Of a stretch of 64,000 bases of DNA, positions 57,091-64,000 are shown piece by piece. The stretch comes from Oscillospiraceae bacterium. Its GTDB lineage: Bacteria; Bacillota; Clostridia; Oscillospirales; Oscillospiraceae. The notes under the pieces were generated by a model that did no database searches, was not told the origin of the DNA, and saw only the letters and a list, made by a program, of their open reading frames with translations. A program made the translations under genes and the position numbers. The stretch's first letter is position 1. Every line of letters begins with the position of its first letter. The stretch covers positions 61,396 through 125,395 of the forward strand of contig CAKASQ030000017.1 of assembly GCA_916988195.3 (NCBI GenBank), given 5' to 3'.

Positions 57091-58446
57091 ATGAAAACAC
57101 TTCTCATTCAGAATATCGCAAGCCTCGTCTCGTGCGACGACGAAGACCGCGTGTATGAAAATGTCGACCTCTATGCGGAGAACGGCGTCATCCGCGCCAT
57201 CGGGCAAAATCTCGACAAAGCCGCCGATGAGACCATCGACGCAAGCCACATGCTCTGCTATCCGGGCCTTATCAATACGCACCACCATCTCTATCAGCAG
57301 TTTTCCCGCAATCTGCCGCAGGTGCAGAACATGGAGCTGTTCGACTGGCTGAAGACGCTCTATGAGATCTGGAAGAACTTAGATGAAAATGTCATCCGCC
57401 TGTCGAGCCTGACGGGCATGGGAGAACTGATGAAGCACGGCTGCACGACCTGCTTCGACCACCACTACGTCTTCCCGGCGGGTGCCGGGGACCTCATCGG
57501 CACGCAGTTTGAAGCCGCCTCCGAGCTTGGGATCCGCATGCACTGCTCGCGCGGCTCGATGGACCTGTCCGTCAAAGATGGCGGCCTGCCGCCCGATTCC
57601 GTGGTGCAGACGGTGGACGAAATTATGAAGGACTCCGCGCGGCTCATTGAAACGTACCACGACGCGTCGTTCGGCTCCATGCGGCAGGTGGCGCTGGCTC
57701 CTTGCTCGCCGTTCTCAGTCTCAGCAGAGCTTCTCCGGCAGAGCGCGATTCTCGCGCGGCAGTACCACGTGCGGCTGCATACGCATCTTTGCGAGACGAA
57801 GGACGAGGAAACCTATATGTTAGAGCGCGAGGGCATGCGGCCGCTTGCGTTCATGGAAACGCTCGGCTGGGTGGGCCCGGACGTGTGGTATGCGCACGGC
57901 ATTCATTTCAACACCGAAGAGCTCAAGCTTCTCGCTGAAACCGGCACCGGCGTCTGCCACTGCCCGATTTCCAACATGAAGCTTGCTTCCGGCATTGCCC
58001 GGATTCCGGAAATGCTCAAGCTCGGCGTGCCGGTCGGTCTGGGTGTGGACGGCTCTGCGTCCAACGACGGCTCAAGCCTCATGGAAGAGCTCCGCACAGC
58101 ATTCTTGCTGCACCGCCTCAACTCCAGCCGCGAAGCGCCCTCCGGCTATGACATTCTGAAAATGGCGACCCGCGGCAGCGCCCGGCTTCTGGGGCGAAGC
58201 GACATCGGCGTGCTTGCACCCGGCAAATGCTGCGACCTGTTTTTGATCGACAGCCGCAGGCTCGAGCTTGTCGGCGCGTGCTTTGATCCCAAGTCGGTGC
58301 TGGCTACCGTCGGCGTGCGCGGCGCGGTCGACTATACGGTCGTAAACGGAAAAATCACCGTCAAGGGCGGGCATCTGGCAACCATCGACGAAGAGAAAAC
58401 AGCCCTTGACGCGCAGCGCGTCTGCGAAGGCTATCTCGCAAGATAA
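57091..58446 (+). CDS. Amidohydrolase, 8-oxoguanine deaminase type (AtzB/SsnA-related)
   Basis: 451 residues of the metal-dependent amidohydrolase superfamily. Metal ligands INTHHHLYQQ (~66-72), LHTHLCETKDEE (~230), YAHGIHFNTEE (~270) and GLGVDGSASNDG (~320). The HHYVFP, CSRGSMDLS, GGLPPDS and LAPCSPFSVS blocks match the 8-oxoguanine deaminase/hydroxydechloroatrazine hydrolase branch. It should deaminate an oxidised purine. Related SsnA is a standard member of selenium-dependent molybdenum hydroxylase clusters. ATG 57091 with AGGGGG. Confidence 0.82.
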   Translation: MKTLLIQNIASLVSCDDEDRVYENVDLYAENGVIRAIGQNLDKAADETIDASHMLCYPGLINTHHHLYQQFSRNLPQVQNMELFDWLKTLYEIWKNLDENVIRLSSLTGMGELMKHGCTTCFDHHYVFPAGAGDLIGTQFEAASELGIRMHCSRGSMDLSVKDGGLPPDSVVQTVDEIMKDSARLIETYHDASFGSMRQVALAPCSPFSVSAELLRQSAILARQYHVRLHTHLCETKDEETYMLEREGMRPLAFMETLGWVGPDVWYAHGIHFNTEELKLLAETGTGVCHCPISNMKLASGIARIPEMLKLGVPVGLGVDGSASNDGSSLMEELRTAFLLHRLNSSREAPSGYDILKMATRGSARLLGRSDIGVLAPGKCCDLFLIDSRRLELVGACFDPKSVLATVGVRGAVDYTVVNGKITVKGGHLATIDEEKTALDAQRVCEGYLAR

Positions 58447-58480
58447 AAACAGATTCGGGTTTACGCGAAAGGAGTATACT

Positions 58481-59596
58481 ATGGAGAAAATCAAAAGGAA
58501 CTTTGGCTTCGGTTACATGCGCCTTCCCATGCAGGGAGAAGAGGTCGATCTGGAGCAGACCCGTAAAATGGTAGATACGTTTCTGGACGCGGGCTTTAAC
58601 TATTTTGACACCGCCCACGGCTATTTGCAGGGCAAAAGCGAGGAGGCCATCAAAACCTGTCTGTCGAGCCGTTATCCGCGCGAGGCCTATGTTCTGACAG
58701 ACAAGCTGACGATGGCGTATTTTAAAAAGCAGGAGGACATCCGGCCATTTTTTGAGAGCCAGCTGGAAATCTGCGGCGTGGACTACTTCGACTTCTATCT
58801 GATGCATTCGCAGAATGCCGAAATTTTCAAGTATTTCAAGGAGCGCCGCGCATATGAGACGGTGCTGGAGCTCAAAAAAGAGGGCAAGATCCGCCACTTC
58901 GGCATTTCGTTCCACGACCGGGCGGAGGTTCTCGAACAGATCCTGACCGAGTACCCGCAGATCGAGGTCGTGCAGATCCAGCTCAACTACGCCGACTTTG
59001 ACGACCCCGCCGTCCAGAGCCGCAAGTGCTACGAAGTCTGCCGCAAGCACGACAAGCCCGTCATCGTCATGGAGCCTGTCAAGGGCGGAAACCTTGTCAA
59101 TCTCCCGGAGGCGGCAAAGAAGGTGCTCGAAGACCTCCACGGCGGCAGCGTTGCAAGCTACGCGATTCGTTTCGCGGCCAGTCTTCCCGGAATTCTGATG
59201 GTGCTCTCCGGCATGAGCACGCTCGAGCAGATGCAGGACAACATCAGCTACATGCAGGATTTCAAGCCTCTGAACGAGACGGAGCTGACTGCTATCGCAA
59301 AGGTACAGGAAATTTTTCACAGCATGCACCTGATCCCCTGTACAGCCTGCCGGTACTGCACGGACGGATGTCCGCAGCAGATCCCGATCCCGGATTACTT
59401 TGCGACGCTGAACGCAAAGAAGGTTACCCCGGGCTGGAACGCAGCGTCCTATTACAATGTCCATGCGCTCCACGGCGGCAAAGCCTCCGACTGCGTCAAG
59501 TGCGGCGCGTGCGAAGAGGTCTGTCCCCAGCATCTTCCCATCCGTGAACTGCTCGAGCAGGTCGCGGCAGAATTTGAAAAGCCGAAGGAATCGTAA
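58481..59596 (+). CDS. Aldo/keto reductase with C-terminal 2[4Fe-4S] domain
   Basis: 371 residues. AKR barrel: FGFGYMRLPMQGEEVDLEQT, DAGFNYFDTAHGYLQGKSEE (Asp-Tyr catalytic region) and FDFYLMHSQNAE; ALKR-type C terminus has CTACRYCTDGCPQQIPIPD and CVKCGACEEVCPQHLPI, two ferredoxin-like clusters. Typical of clostridial oxidoreductases; substrate unknown. AAAGGAG before ATG 58481; 34 bp behind the deaminase gene, likely one transcript. Confidence 0.88.
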   Translation: MEKIKRNFGFGYMRLPMQGEEVDLEQTRKMVDTFLDAGFNYFDTAHGYLQGKSEEAIKTCLSSRYPREAYVLTDKLTMAYFKKQEDIRPFFESQLEICGVDYFDFYLMHSQNAEIFKYFKERRAYETVLELKKEGKIRHFGISFHDRAEVLEQILTEYPQIEVVQIQLNYADFDDPAVQSRKCYEVCRKHDKPVIVMEPVKGGNLVNLPEAAKKVLEDLHGGSVASYAIRFAASLPGILMVLSGMSTLEQMQDNISYMQDFKPLNETELTAIAKVQEIFHSMHLIPCTACRYCTDGCPQQIPIPDYFATLNAKKVTPGWNAASYYNVHALHGGKASDCVKCGACEEVCPQHLPIRELLEQVAAEFEKPKES

Positions 59597-59608
59597 GTTC
59601 AGACAAGC

Positions 59609-59647
59609 AAACCCGGTGCAGCTTTACAGGCCGTACCGGGTTTTCCT
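59609..59647 (+). terminator. Terminator behind the aldo/keto reductase
   Basis: AACCCGGT pairs with ACCGGGTT, followed by TTCCTT. Confidence 0.75.
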
Positions 59648-59708
59648 TGCTTTTTGCAAAACCGGATAGTAAGATAGGAGCAGAAGTAAAACAAAAAGGA
59701 GCGTTTTT

Positions 59709-60926
59709 ATGACAGTCATTGAACGATTTTTGAAGCTCGTGAGTTTTGACACGACCTCCAGCGAGGAAAGCGGCCAGCATCCGTCGACCCCCAATCAGAA
59801 GGTGCTCGGCGCGGAGCTTGTGCGCCAGATGCAGGAGCTCGGCATCCAGGACGCGCGCATGGATGCATTTGACTATGTCTACGGCACAATTCCCGCCAAC
59901 TGTGAAAAAAACCTCCCGGTCTACGGTCTGATTGCCCACATGGACACCTCGCCGGACGCACCGGGCGGCCCAATTCACGCGAGGATCACAGAAGTTTACG
60001 AGGGCGGCGACATCATCCTGAACGAGGAGCAAGGGATCGTTCTTTCCCCGCGCGAGTATGAATCCCTTTTGAACCATACAGGAAAGCGCCTGATCGTGAC
60101 TGACGGCACCACGCTTCTCGGAGCGGACGACAAGGCGGGCGTGGCGGAAATTCTCTCGGCGGCGGAGCTGCTTCTGGCCTCCAATCTTCCGCACGGCACG
60201 GTGAAAATCGCCTTTACCCCCGACGAGGAGATCGGCGAGGGCGCGGACCATTTTGACGTGGCGGGCTTCGGCGCGGAGTACGCCTATACGGTCGACGGCG
60301 GCGCAATCGGCGAGCTCGAGTACGAGAATTTCAACGCAGCCTCTGCACTCGTCGAAATTGCCGGCCTTTCCATCCATCCGGGCTCGGCCTGCGGCAAGAT
60401 GGTAAACGCGAGTTTAGTTGCAATGGAATTCGCCTCGTTGCTTCCCGCATTGGAAACGCCGTATTTTACAGACGGCTACGAGGGCTTTTTCCATCTGACC
60501 GATATGGAGGGTTCGGTGGAGCACGCGAAGCTCTCCTATATCATCCGCGACCACGACCGGGAGAAGTTTGAAGCGCGAAAAGCCGTTCTGGAAAAGGCAG
60601 CGCGGGAGATCGACCGCCGGTACGGAAGCGGCACGGTGAAGCTTACGATTCGCGACAGCTACTATAACATGAAGGAGAAAATCGAGCCCTGCATGTTCCT
60701 CGTCGATCAGGCGAAAAGCGCCATGCTGGAGCTCGGTATTGCCCCGAAGGTACAGCCGATTCGCGGCGGCACGGACGGCGCAAGGCTTTCCTTCCTCGGT
60801 CTTCCGTGCCCGAATCTCTGCGCGGGCGGCGAAAACTTCCATGGACGGTTCGAGTATGTCCCGGTCGAGGACATGGAGAAAATCACGAAATTGCTTGCAA
60901 CGATTCTCTGGAATATCGCGAAGTAA
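59709..60926 (+). CDS. pepT: Peptidase T (tripeptide aminopeptidase)
   Basis: 405 residues, M20B metallopeptidase. FDTTSSEESGQHPSTPNQKV near the start; zinc ligands in LIAHMDTSPDAPG (~76-90), LGADDKAGVAE (~138), FTPDEEIGEGADHFD (~172), YTVDGG (~196) and the final NFHGRFEYVPVEDM. All zinc and catalytic residues are visible. It removes the N-terminal residue from tripeptides in the cytosol. AAAAGGAG before the ATG. Confidence 0.95.
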   Translation: MTVIERFLKLVSFDTTSSEESGQHPSTPNQKVLGAELVRQMQELGIQDARMDAFDYVYGTIPANCEKNLPVYGLIAHMDTSPDAPGGPIHARITEVYEGGDIILNEEQGIVLSPREYESLLNHTGKRLIVTDGTTLLGADDKAGVAEILSAAELLLASNLPHGTVKIAFTPDEEIGEGADHFDVAGFGAEYAYTVDGGAIGELEYENFNAASALVEIAGLSIHPGSACGKMVNASLVAMEFASLLPALETPYFTDGYEGFFHLTDMEGSVEHAKLSYIIRDHDREKFEARKAVLEKAAREIDRRYGSGTVKLTIRDSYYNMKEKIEPCMFLVDQAKSAMLELGIAPKVQPIRGGTDGARLSFLGLPCPNLCAGGENFHGRFEYVPVEDMEKITKLLATILWNIAK

Positions 60927-61078
60927 CGGCCATGTGCCGCAACGTGGTTCGTAGGTGCGTTCGTCTCTGCCTGCCCAAGGGAATTTGCGAATTTGCCGTA
61001 GTTCTTCGTAAAAAACGGACTTTTTCGCGGGCAGAAGCCGCATCCTCCCCTACAGACGTTCCTCGAAAGAAAAACGTC

Positions 61079-62389
61079 TTAAAGCTTGATCTTTCCTTCT
61101 TTTAAGTGTGCGAGCACGTACTGCTCGGGCTCGTCGACGGGCTTGGTGATGCCGGTTCTGCGGTGCTTGCTGAGTCCGCCTGCCATATTGGGGGTATCGC
61201 CCGATAAAAAGGCCGCGCGGAAAAGCGCCTGCTCGCCGTATTTTTCGCGCAGCGCGTCGACGGTTTTATCAAGCTTCGAGAGCTTTTCATAGTCTGCCGC
61301 GTCAAAAAGGCTCGCCTGCCGGACGCTGGTATCGGAAAGACGTGTGATCTGGATCCCGATCTGCCGGAGAGGCGTTTTCCCATCCCACGCAGCGCGCAGA
61401 AGCTCCCGCGCCCCGGCATAGAGCTCCTGCGTCACGTTGGTCGCGTTCGGAAGCTGCCGCTGGTGCGACCAGTTTTCAAACGCGCTCGTGCGCAGATGGA
61501 TGGTCAGGCATGAGCCAGCCTGTTCGTCTCGCCGCAAGCGCGTACCGACCGTCTCGCACAGAGACAGCAGCACCTGATCGGCGTAGGAAAAATCCGTCAC
61601 ATCGCGCGGCGTGGTCACGGCGTTGCTGTAGCCCTTATTTTGCGCGGGTGCGCTTGAGATGACGCCTGCGTCCTTGCCGTTTGCAAACTGCCAGAGTACG
61701 CCGCCCTGCTTTCCGAGCTTTCGGATCAGAAACGCGGGATCCGCCTTGGCAAGGTCTCCGATCGTGCGGATACCCATCGCTTGAAGCTTCGGCGTTGTTG
61801 CGCGCCCGACCATGAAAAGCTCTCCGACCGGCAGCGGCCAGAGCTTCCTTGAAAGCTCCTGCGGAAAGAGCGTAATGACCTTGTCCGGCTTTTCGAGCTC
61901 TCCCGCCATCTTGGCCAGCAGCTTGTTGCACGAAACGCCGATGTTGACCGTGAAGCCGAGTGTCCTTGAAATCCGGTCCTTTAAATGCTGCGCGGCCAGA
62001 ACCGGCGGACCGTAGAGCCCGGTCGTGCCCGTCATATCGACCCATGCTTCGTCGATCGAATACTGCTCGACCACGGGCGAAACCTCCCGCAAAAGCGCCA
62101 TCAGGCGGCGAGAGGACGCAACGTAGAGCGCGTAATCGGGCTCGGCCACGACGAGATTCGGGCACTTGTCGCGCGCCATGCCAAGGGGCTCCCCTGTTTT
62201 TACACCGTATTTTTTCGCGGGCGTGCTTTTGGCGAGCACAATGCTCGTGCGGAGGTTTTTGTCGTTTGCAATGACCGCCGGAATATCCCGCAAATCAGGG
62301 CTTCTTCCCTCGACGAGCGTTCGGTACGCAGCGGTCCAGGACAAAAACGCACTGTTCACGTCAATGTGGAACCAGACAGGCTCTGCCAT
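61079..62389 (-). CDS. dinB: Y-family DNA polymerase (DinB/Pol IV type)
   Basis: 436 residues. Metal site in HIDVNSAFLSWTAAYRTL (Asp9) and YSIDEAWVDMTGTTGLYG (Asp/Glu ~110); VNIGVSCNKLLAKMAGELEK and PDKVITLFPQEL in the palm; helix-hairpin-helix TTPKLQAMGIRTIGDLAKAD; little-finger domain LCETVGTRLRRDEQAGSCLT. Performs translesion synthesis. ATG overlaps the small upstream gene's stop by one base (TGATG). Confidence 0.9.
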   Translation of the reverse strand: MAEPVWFHIDVNSAFLSWTAAYRTLVEGRSPDLRDIPAVIANDKNLRTSIVLAKSTPAKKYGVKTGEPLGMARDKCPNLVVAEPDYALYVASSRRLMALLREVSPVVEQYSIDEAWVDMTGTTGLYGPPVLAAQHLKDRISRTLGFTVNIGVSCNKLLAKMAGELEKPDKVITLFPQELSRKLWPLPVGELFMVGRATTPKLQAMGIRTIGDLAKADPAFLIRKLGKQGGVLWQFANGKDAGVISSAPAQNKGYSNAVTTPRDVTDFSYADQVLLSLCETVGTRLRRDEQAGSCLTIHLRTSAFENWSHQRQLPNATNVTQELYAGARELLRAAWDGKTPLRQIGIQITRLSDTSVRQASLFDAADYEKLSKLDKTVDALREKYGEQALFRAAFLSGDTPNMAGGLSKHRRTGITKPVDEPEQYVLAHLKEGKIKL

Positions 62390-62658
62390 CAGTAGACCTC
62401 CCGAAAGAGCGTCCAGCGGTGGGTGCGGACGGTGTAGCGCAGCTCGTAGAGCTTTTCCGCGCCTTCTAACAGCGCCTTGCAGAGAAAGACGAACGTCTCA
62501 ATGCCGACATATTCGACAAAGCGGCTGTCGATGATCTCCGTGATGTGGACGGTGTGGAGCTGGTGCTCGCTGTCTTCAAAGCGGAAGCGCAGCGGCTGGA
62601 GCTGGCCGTCGGTGTTGCAGCTCGAGAGTACCTGCACGGGAAGATTTCGATTGGCCAC
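62389..62658 (-). CDS. Small partner protein of the Y-family polymerase
   Basis: 89 residues: MANRNLPVQVLSSCNTDGQL, LRFRFEDSEHQLHTVHITEI and a C-terminal YELRYTVRTHRWTLFREVY, a beta-rich pattern. Not clearly one of the YolD/YqjX partners of Gram-positive UvrX polymerases, but in the same operon position (one-base overlap). AAAGGAG seven bases upstream and a TATAAT box behind it. Confidence 0.65.
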   Translation of the reverse strand: MANRNLPVQVLSSCNTDGQLQPLRFRFEDSEHQLHTVHITEIIDSRFVEYVGIETFVFLCKALLEGAEKLYELRYTVRTHRWTLFREVY

Positions 62659-62677
62659 GGCGTTCGTCTCCTTTCTA

Positions 62678-62696
62678 AAACATTTGTTTTATTATA
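62678..62696 (-). promoter_or_regulatory. Promoter with LexA-like dyad for the polymerase operon
   Basis: On the minus strand TATAAT (62696-62691) is followed by AAACAAATGTTT (62689-62678), a weak match to the Gram-positive SOS box GAAC-N4-GTTC. Placement right after the -10 would suit repression. Confidence 0.3.
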
Positions 62697-62777
62697 GCAT
62701 GCGGCGCGGGAACCTGCAAGCCCTTTTGTGAAATTGGCGGAATGTTCTAAAGCTGGCGTGTGACGACTTGACAGACG

Positions 62778-62786
62778 TGATATAAT
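62778..62786 (+). promoter_or_regulatory. Extended -10 promoter for smpB
   Basis: TGATATAAT (62778-62786), 31 bp before the smpB start. No -35 at the normal distance; the TGn extension may compensate. Confidence 0.5.
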
Positions 62787-62817
62787 AAGAAAACAAGGGA
62801 TGGAAGGAGGTGCCAGC

Positions 62818-63276
62818 GTGGCTGCAACCGGCGTCAAGATCGTGGCGAAGAACCAGAAAGCGTACCACGAATATTTCATCGAGGAAAAATTCGAAACCGG
62901 CATTGAGCTTTCCGGCACCGAGGTCAAGTCCATCCGTCTGGGAAACCTCAGCCTCAAGGAGGCGTGGTGCCAGATCAAGGATGGCGAGCTTTTCATCCGC
63001 CAAATGCACATTGCACCCTACGAGCAGGGCAATATTTTCAACAAAGACCCCCTGCGCCCGCGGCGGCTTCTGATGCACAAGCGGGAGATCGCGCGCCTGT
63101 TCGGCAAGGTCAAGCAGGACGGCTACGCGCTCGTTCCGATTTCGGTCTACTTCAAGGGCTCACTTGTAAAGGTTGAAATTGCGCTGGCCAAGGGCAAAAA
63201 GCTCTATGATAAACGCGACGACGCGGCAAAGAAGGACGCAAAGCGCCAGATCGACCGCGCCATGAAAGGAAGATAA
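62818..63276 (+). CDS. smpB: SsrA-binding protein SmpB
   Basis: 152 residues from GTG 62818, which has GGAAGGAGG seven bases upstream (an upstream in-frame ATG overlaps that site). [60 protein letters not shown] and a basic C terminus [16 protein letters not shown], all conserved. It brings tmRNA to stalled ribosomes. The ssrA gene is not in the window. Confidence 0.96.
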   Translation: MAATGVKIVAKNQKAYHEYFIEEKFETGIELSGTEVKSIRLGNLSLKEAWCQIKDGELFIRQMHIAPYEQGNIFNKDPLRPRRLLMHKREIARLFGKVKQDGYALVPISVYFKGSLVKVEIALAKGKKLYDKRDDAAKKDAKRQIDRAMKGR

Positions 63277-63278
63277 GC

Positions 63279-63818
63279 ATGGAAAATCCCATTATGACGC
63301 TCACCATGGAAGACGGCGGCAAGATCGTCGCCGAGCTCTACCCCGAAAAAGCGCCGCAGTCGGTGCGCAATTTCATCAGCCTTGCCAACAAAGGGTTTTA
63401 TGACGGCCTGATTTTTCACCGTGTCATTTCCGGCTTTATGATCCAGGGCGGTTGCCCGCAGGGAACCGGCATGGGCGGCCCGGGCTACTGCATCAAGGGC
63501 GAGTTCAAGCTCAACGGCGTGAAGAACAACCTGAGCCATAAGCGCGGCGTTCTGTCGATGGCGCGCGCGCAGTCGCCGAACTCCGCAGGCAGCCAGTTCT
63601 TCATCATGCACGAAGACGGCGAGTTCCTGGACGGCCAGTACGCGGCGTTCGGCAAGGTACTCGAGGGGATGGATGTGGTCGACAAGATTGCGGCCGTGAA
63701 AACCGACGGCAACGACCGCCCAATGACCGAGCAGAAAATCGCAACGATCCGTGTCGACACGAAGGGCGAGGAATATCCCGAACCCGACAAGCTCCGTGAC
63801 CCGTATGGCAGATTCTGA
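63279..63818 (+). CDS. Cyclophilin-type peptidyl-prolyl isomerase
   Basis: 179 residues, cytosolic. FISLANKGFYDGLIFHRVIS (catalytic Arg), GFMIQGGCPQGTGMGGPGY, RGVLSMARAQSPNSAGSQFF and FGKVLEGMDVVDKI: full cyclophilin core. The start is 2 bp behind smpB, so translation is coupled. No signal peptide, so it acts in the cytoplasm. Confidence 0.93.
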   Translation: MENPIMTLTMEDGGKIVAELYPEKAPQSVRNFISLANKGFYDGLIFHRVISGFMIQGGCPQGTGMGGPGYCIKGEFKLNGVKNNLSHKRGVLSMARAQSPNSAGSQFFIMHEDGEFLDGQYAAFGKVLEGMDVVDKIAAVKTDGNDRPMTEQKIATIRVDTKGEEYPEPDKLRDPYGRF

Positions 63819-63829
63819 TTTATAGTATT

Positions 63830-64000
63830 GTCAGTCATTTTACGCCGAACCAATCGTTTCGTATTTGTCAGTTATTTTCATACCGAACCGATTATGGTTT
63901 TGTGGGGGGGGGGCACCCCCACCAAAAACAAAACAAAAAAAAAGGGGGGGGGGCGGTTTGGGCGGGGGGGGGGGGGGCGGGGTAACCGGGGGCGGGGTGG
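63830..64000. other. Contig end: imperfect repeat, then low-complexity G/A runs
   Basis: 63836-63900 holds two imperfect direct repeats starting TTGTCAGT and ending CCGAACC(A/G)AT. From about 63902 the sequence is G, A and C homopolymer runs without biological structure, most likely an assembly or read-end artefact. Confidence 0.7.

Noticed and set aside
58361..59533. 390-codon minus-strand frame
   Set aside because: Antisense to the aldo/keto reductase, whose motifs are unmistakable; no start signal.
62768..62786. TTGACA followed by TATAAT upstream of smpB
   Set aside because: Spacing is only 7 bp, too short for a sigma-A promoter; the extended -10 is the better reading.
63902..64000. G-rich terminal sequence as G-quadruplex or telomere-like structure
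   Set aside because: Irregular homopolymer runs at the very contig end look like sequencing or assembly noise.

Overview
The window is a contig piece from a fairly GC-rich member of the Clostridia, probably Oscillospirales (inferred from GC-rich codon use, clean AGGAGG ribosome binding sites, gut-Clostridia style palindromic repeats and the kinds of mobile elements present; no marker gene fixes the genus). It is a chromosome segment carrying one integrative conjugative element (ICE, about 11048-52378, 41.3 kb), which itself carries a 14.2 kb integrative mobilizable element (IME, 33683-47930) and an IS110-family insertion (about 28015-29523).

Left chromosome (1-11034): 5' part of a KdpD-type sensor kinase, a heterodimeric ABC exporter, a HAD phosphatase overlapping an unknown gene, an ATC-hydrolase-type protein, a cluster of hairpins, a selenium/sulfur-metabolism operon (yedF, DUF3343, cysteine-desulfurase-like), a decayed 2-hydroxyacyl-CoA dehydratase gene, and a tandem glycine riboswitch with its terminator. 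The ICE is inserted about 25 bp behind that terminator, so the riboswitch no longer faces a recognisable target gene.

ICE backbone: a large serine recombinase at the left end, a small sigma-like regulator, a lipoprotein/sensor kinase/response regulator set, relaxase and MobC, then a Tn1549-like transfer operon read right to left (PcfB, VirD4, Maff2, VirB6-like, SpoVG-domain protein, two DNA methyltransferases, PrgI, VirB4, NlpC/P60 hydrolase, DUF4315, DUF4366), plus ArdA and a ParB-family protein with two AT-hook-like motifs. No ParA and no complete RepA were seen. Thirteen copies of a near-palindrome, GGGACA-N3-TGTCYC with matching flanks, are spread through the backbone and were not seen in the IME or the chromosome. 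This is the most striking unexplained signal in the window.

IME: Tn4451-like (TnpX, TnpV at one end, TnpW at the other) with its own MOBQ relaxase and a well-formed oriT, DnaC/replisome-organiser genes, RelB/YafQ toxin-antitoxin, three small sigma-like genes and a two-component/ABC-permease set broken by a deletion. It sits inside the ICE coupling-protein gene virD4. Removing it at a CC core rejoins the frame exactly, so ICE transfer should depend on IME excision. The ICE and the IME carry the same style of regulatory block, including a look-alike structured intergenic region.

Right chromosome (52379-64000): a truncated RepA-like gene, a small unknown gene, tRNA-Ala(CGC) with an array of tRNA fragments, then XdhC, Hsp33, a methyltransferase, a YerC/TrpR regulator, an 8-oxoguanine-deaminase-type amidohydrolase, a ferredoxin-domain aldo/keto reductase, peptidase T, a Y-family polymerase with a small partner, SmpB and a cyclophilin. 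The last ~100 bases are low-complexity G/A runs that look like a bad contig end.
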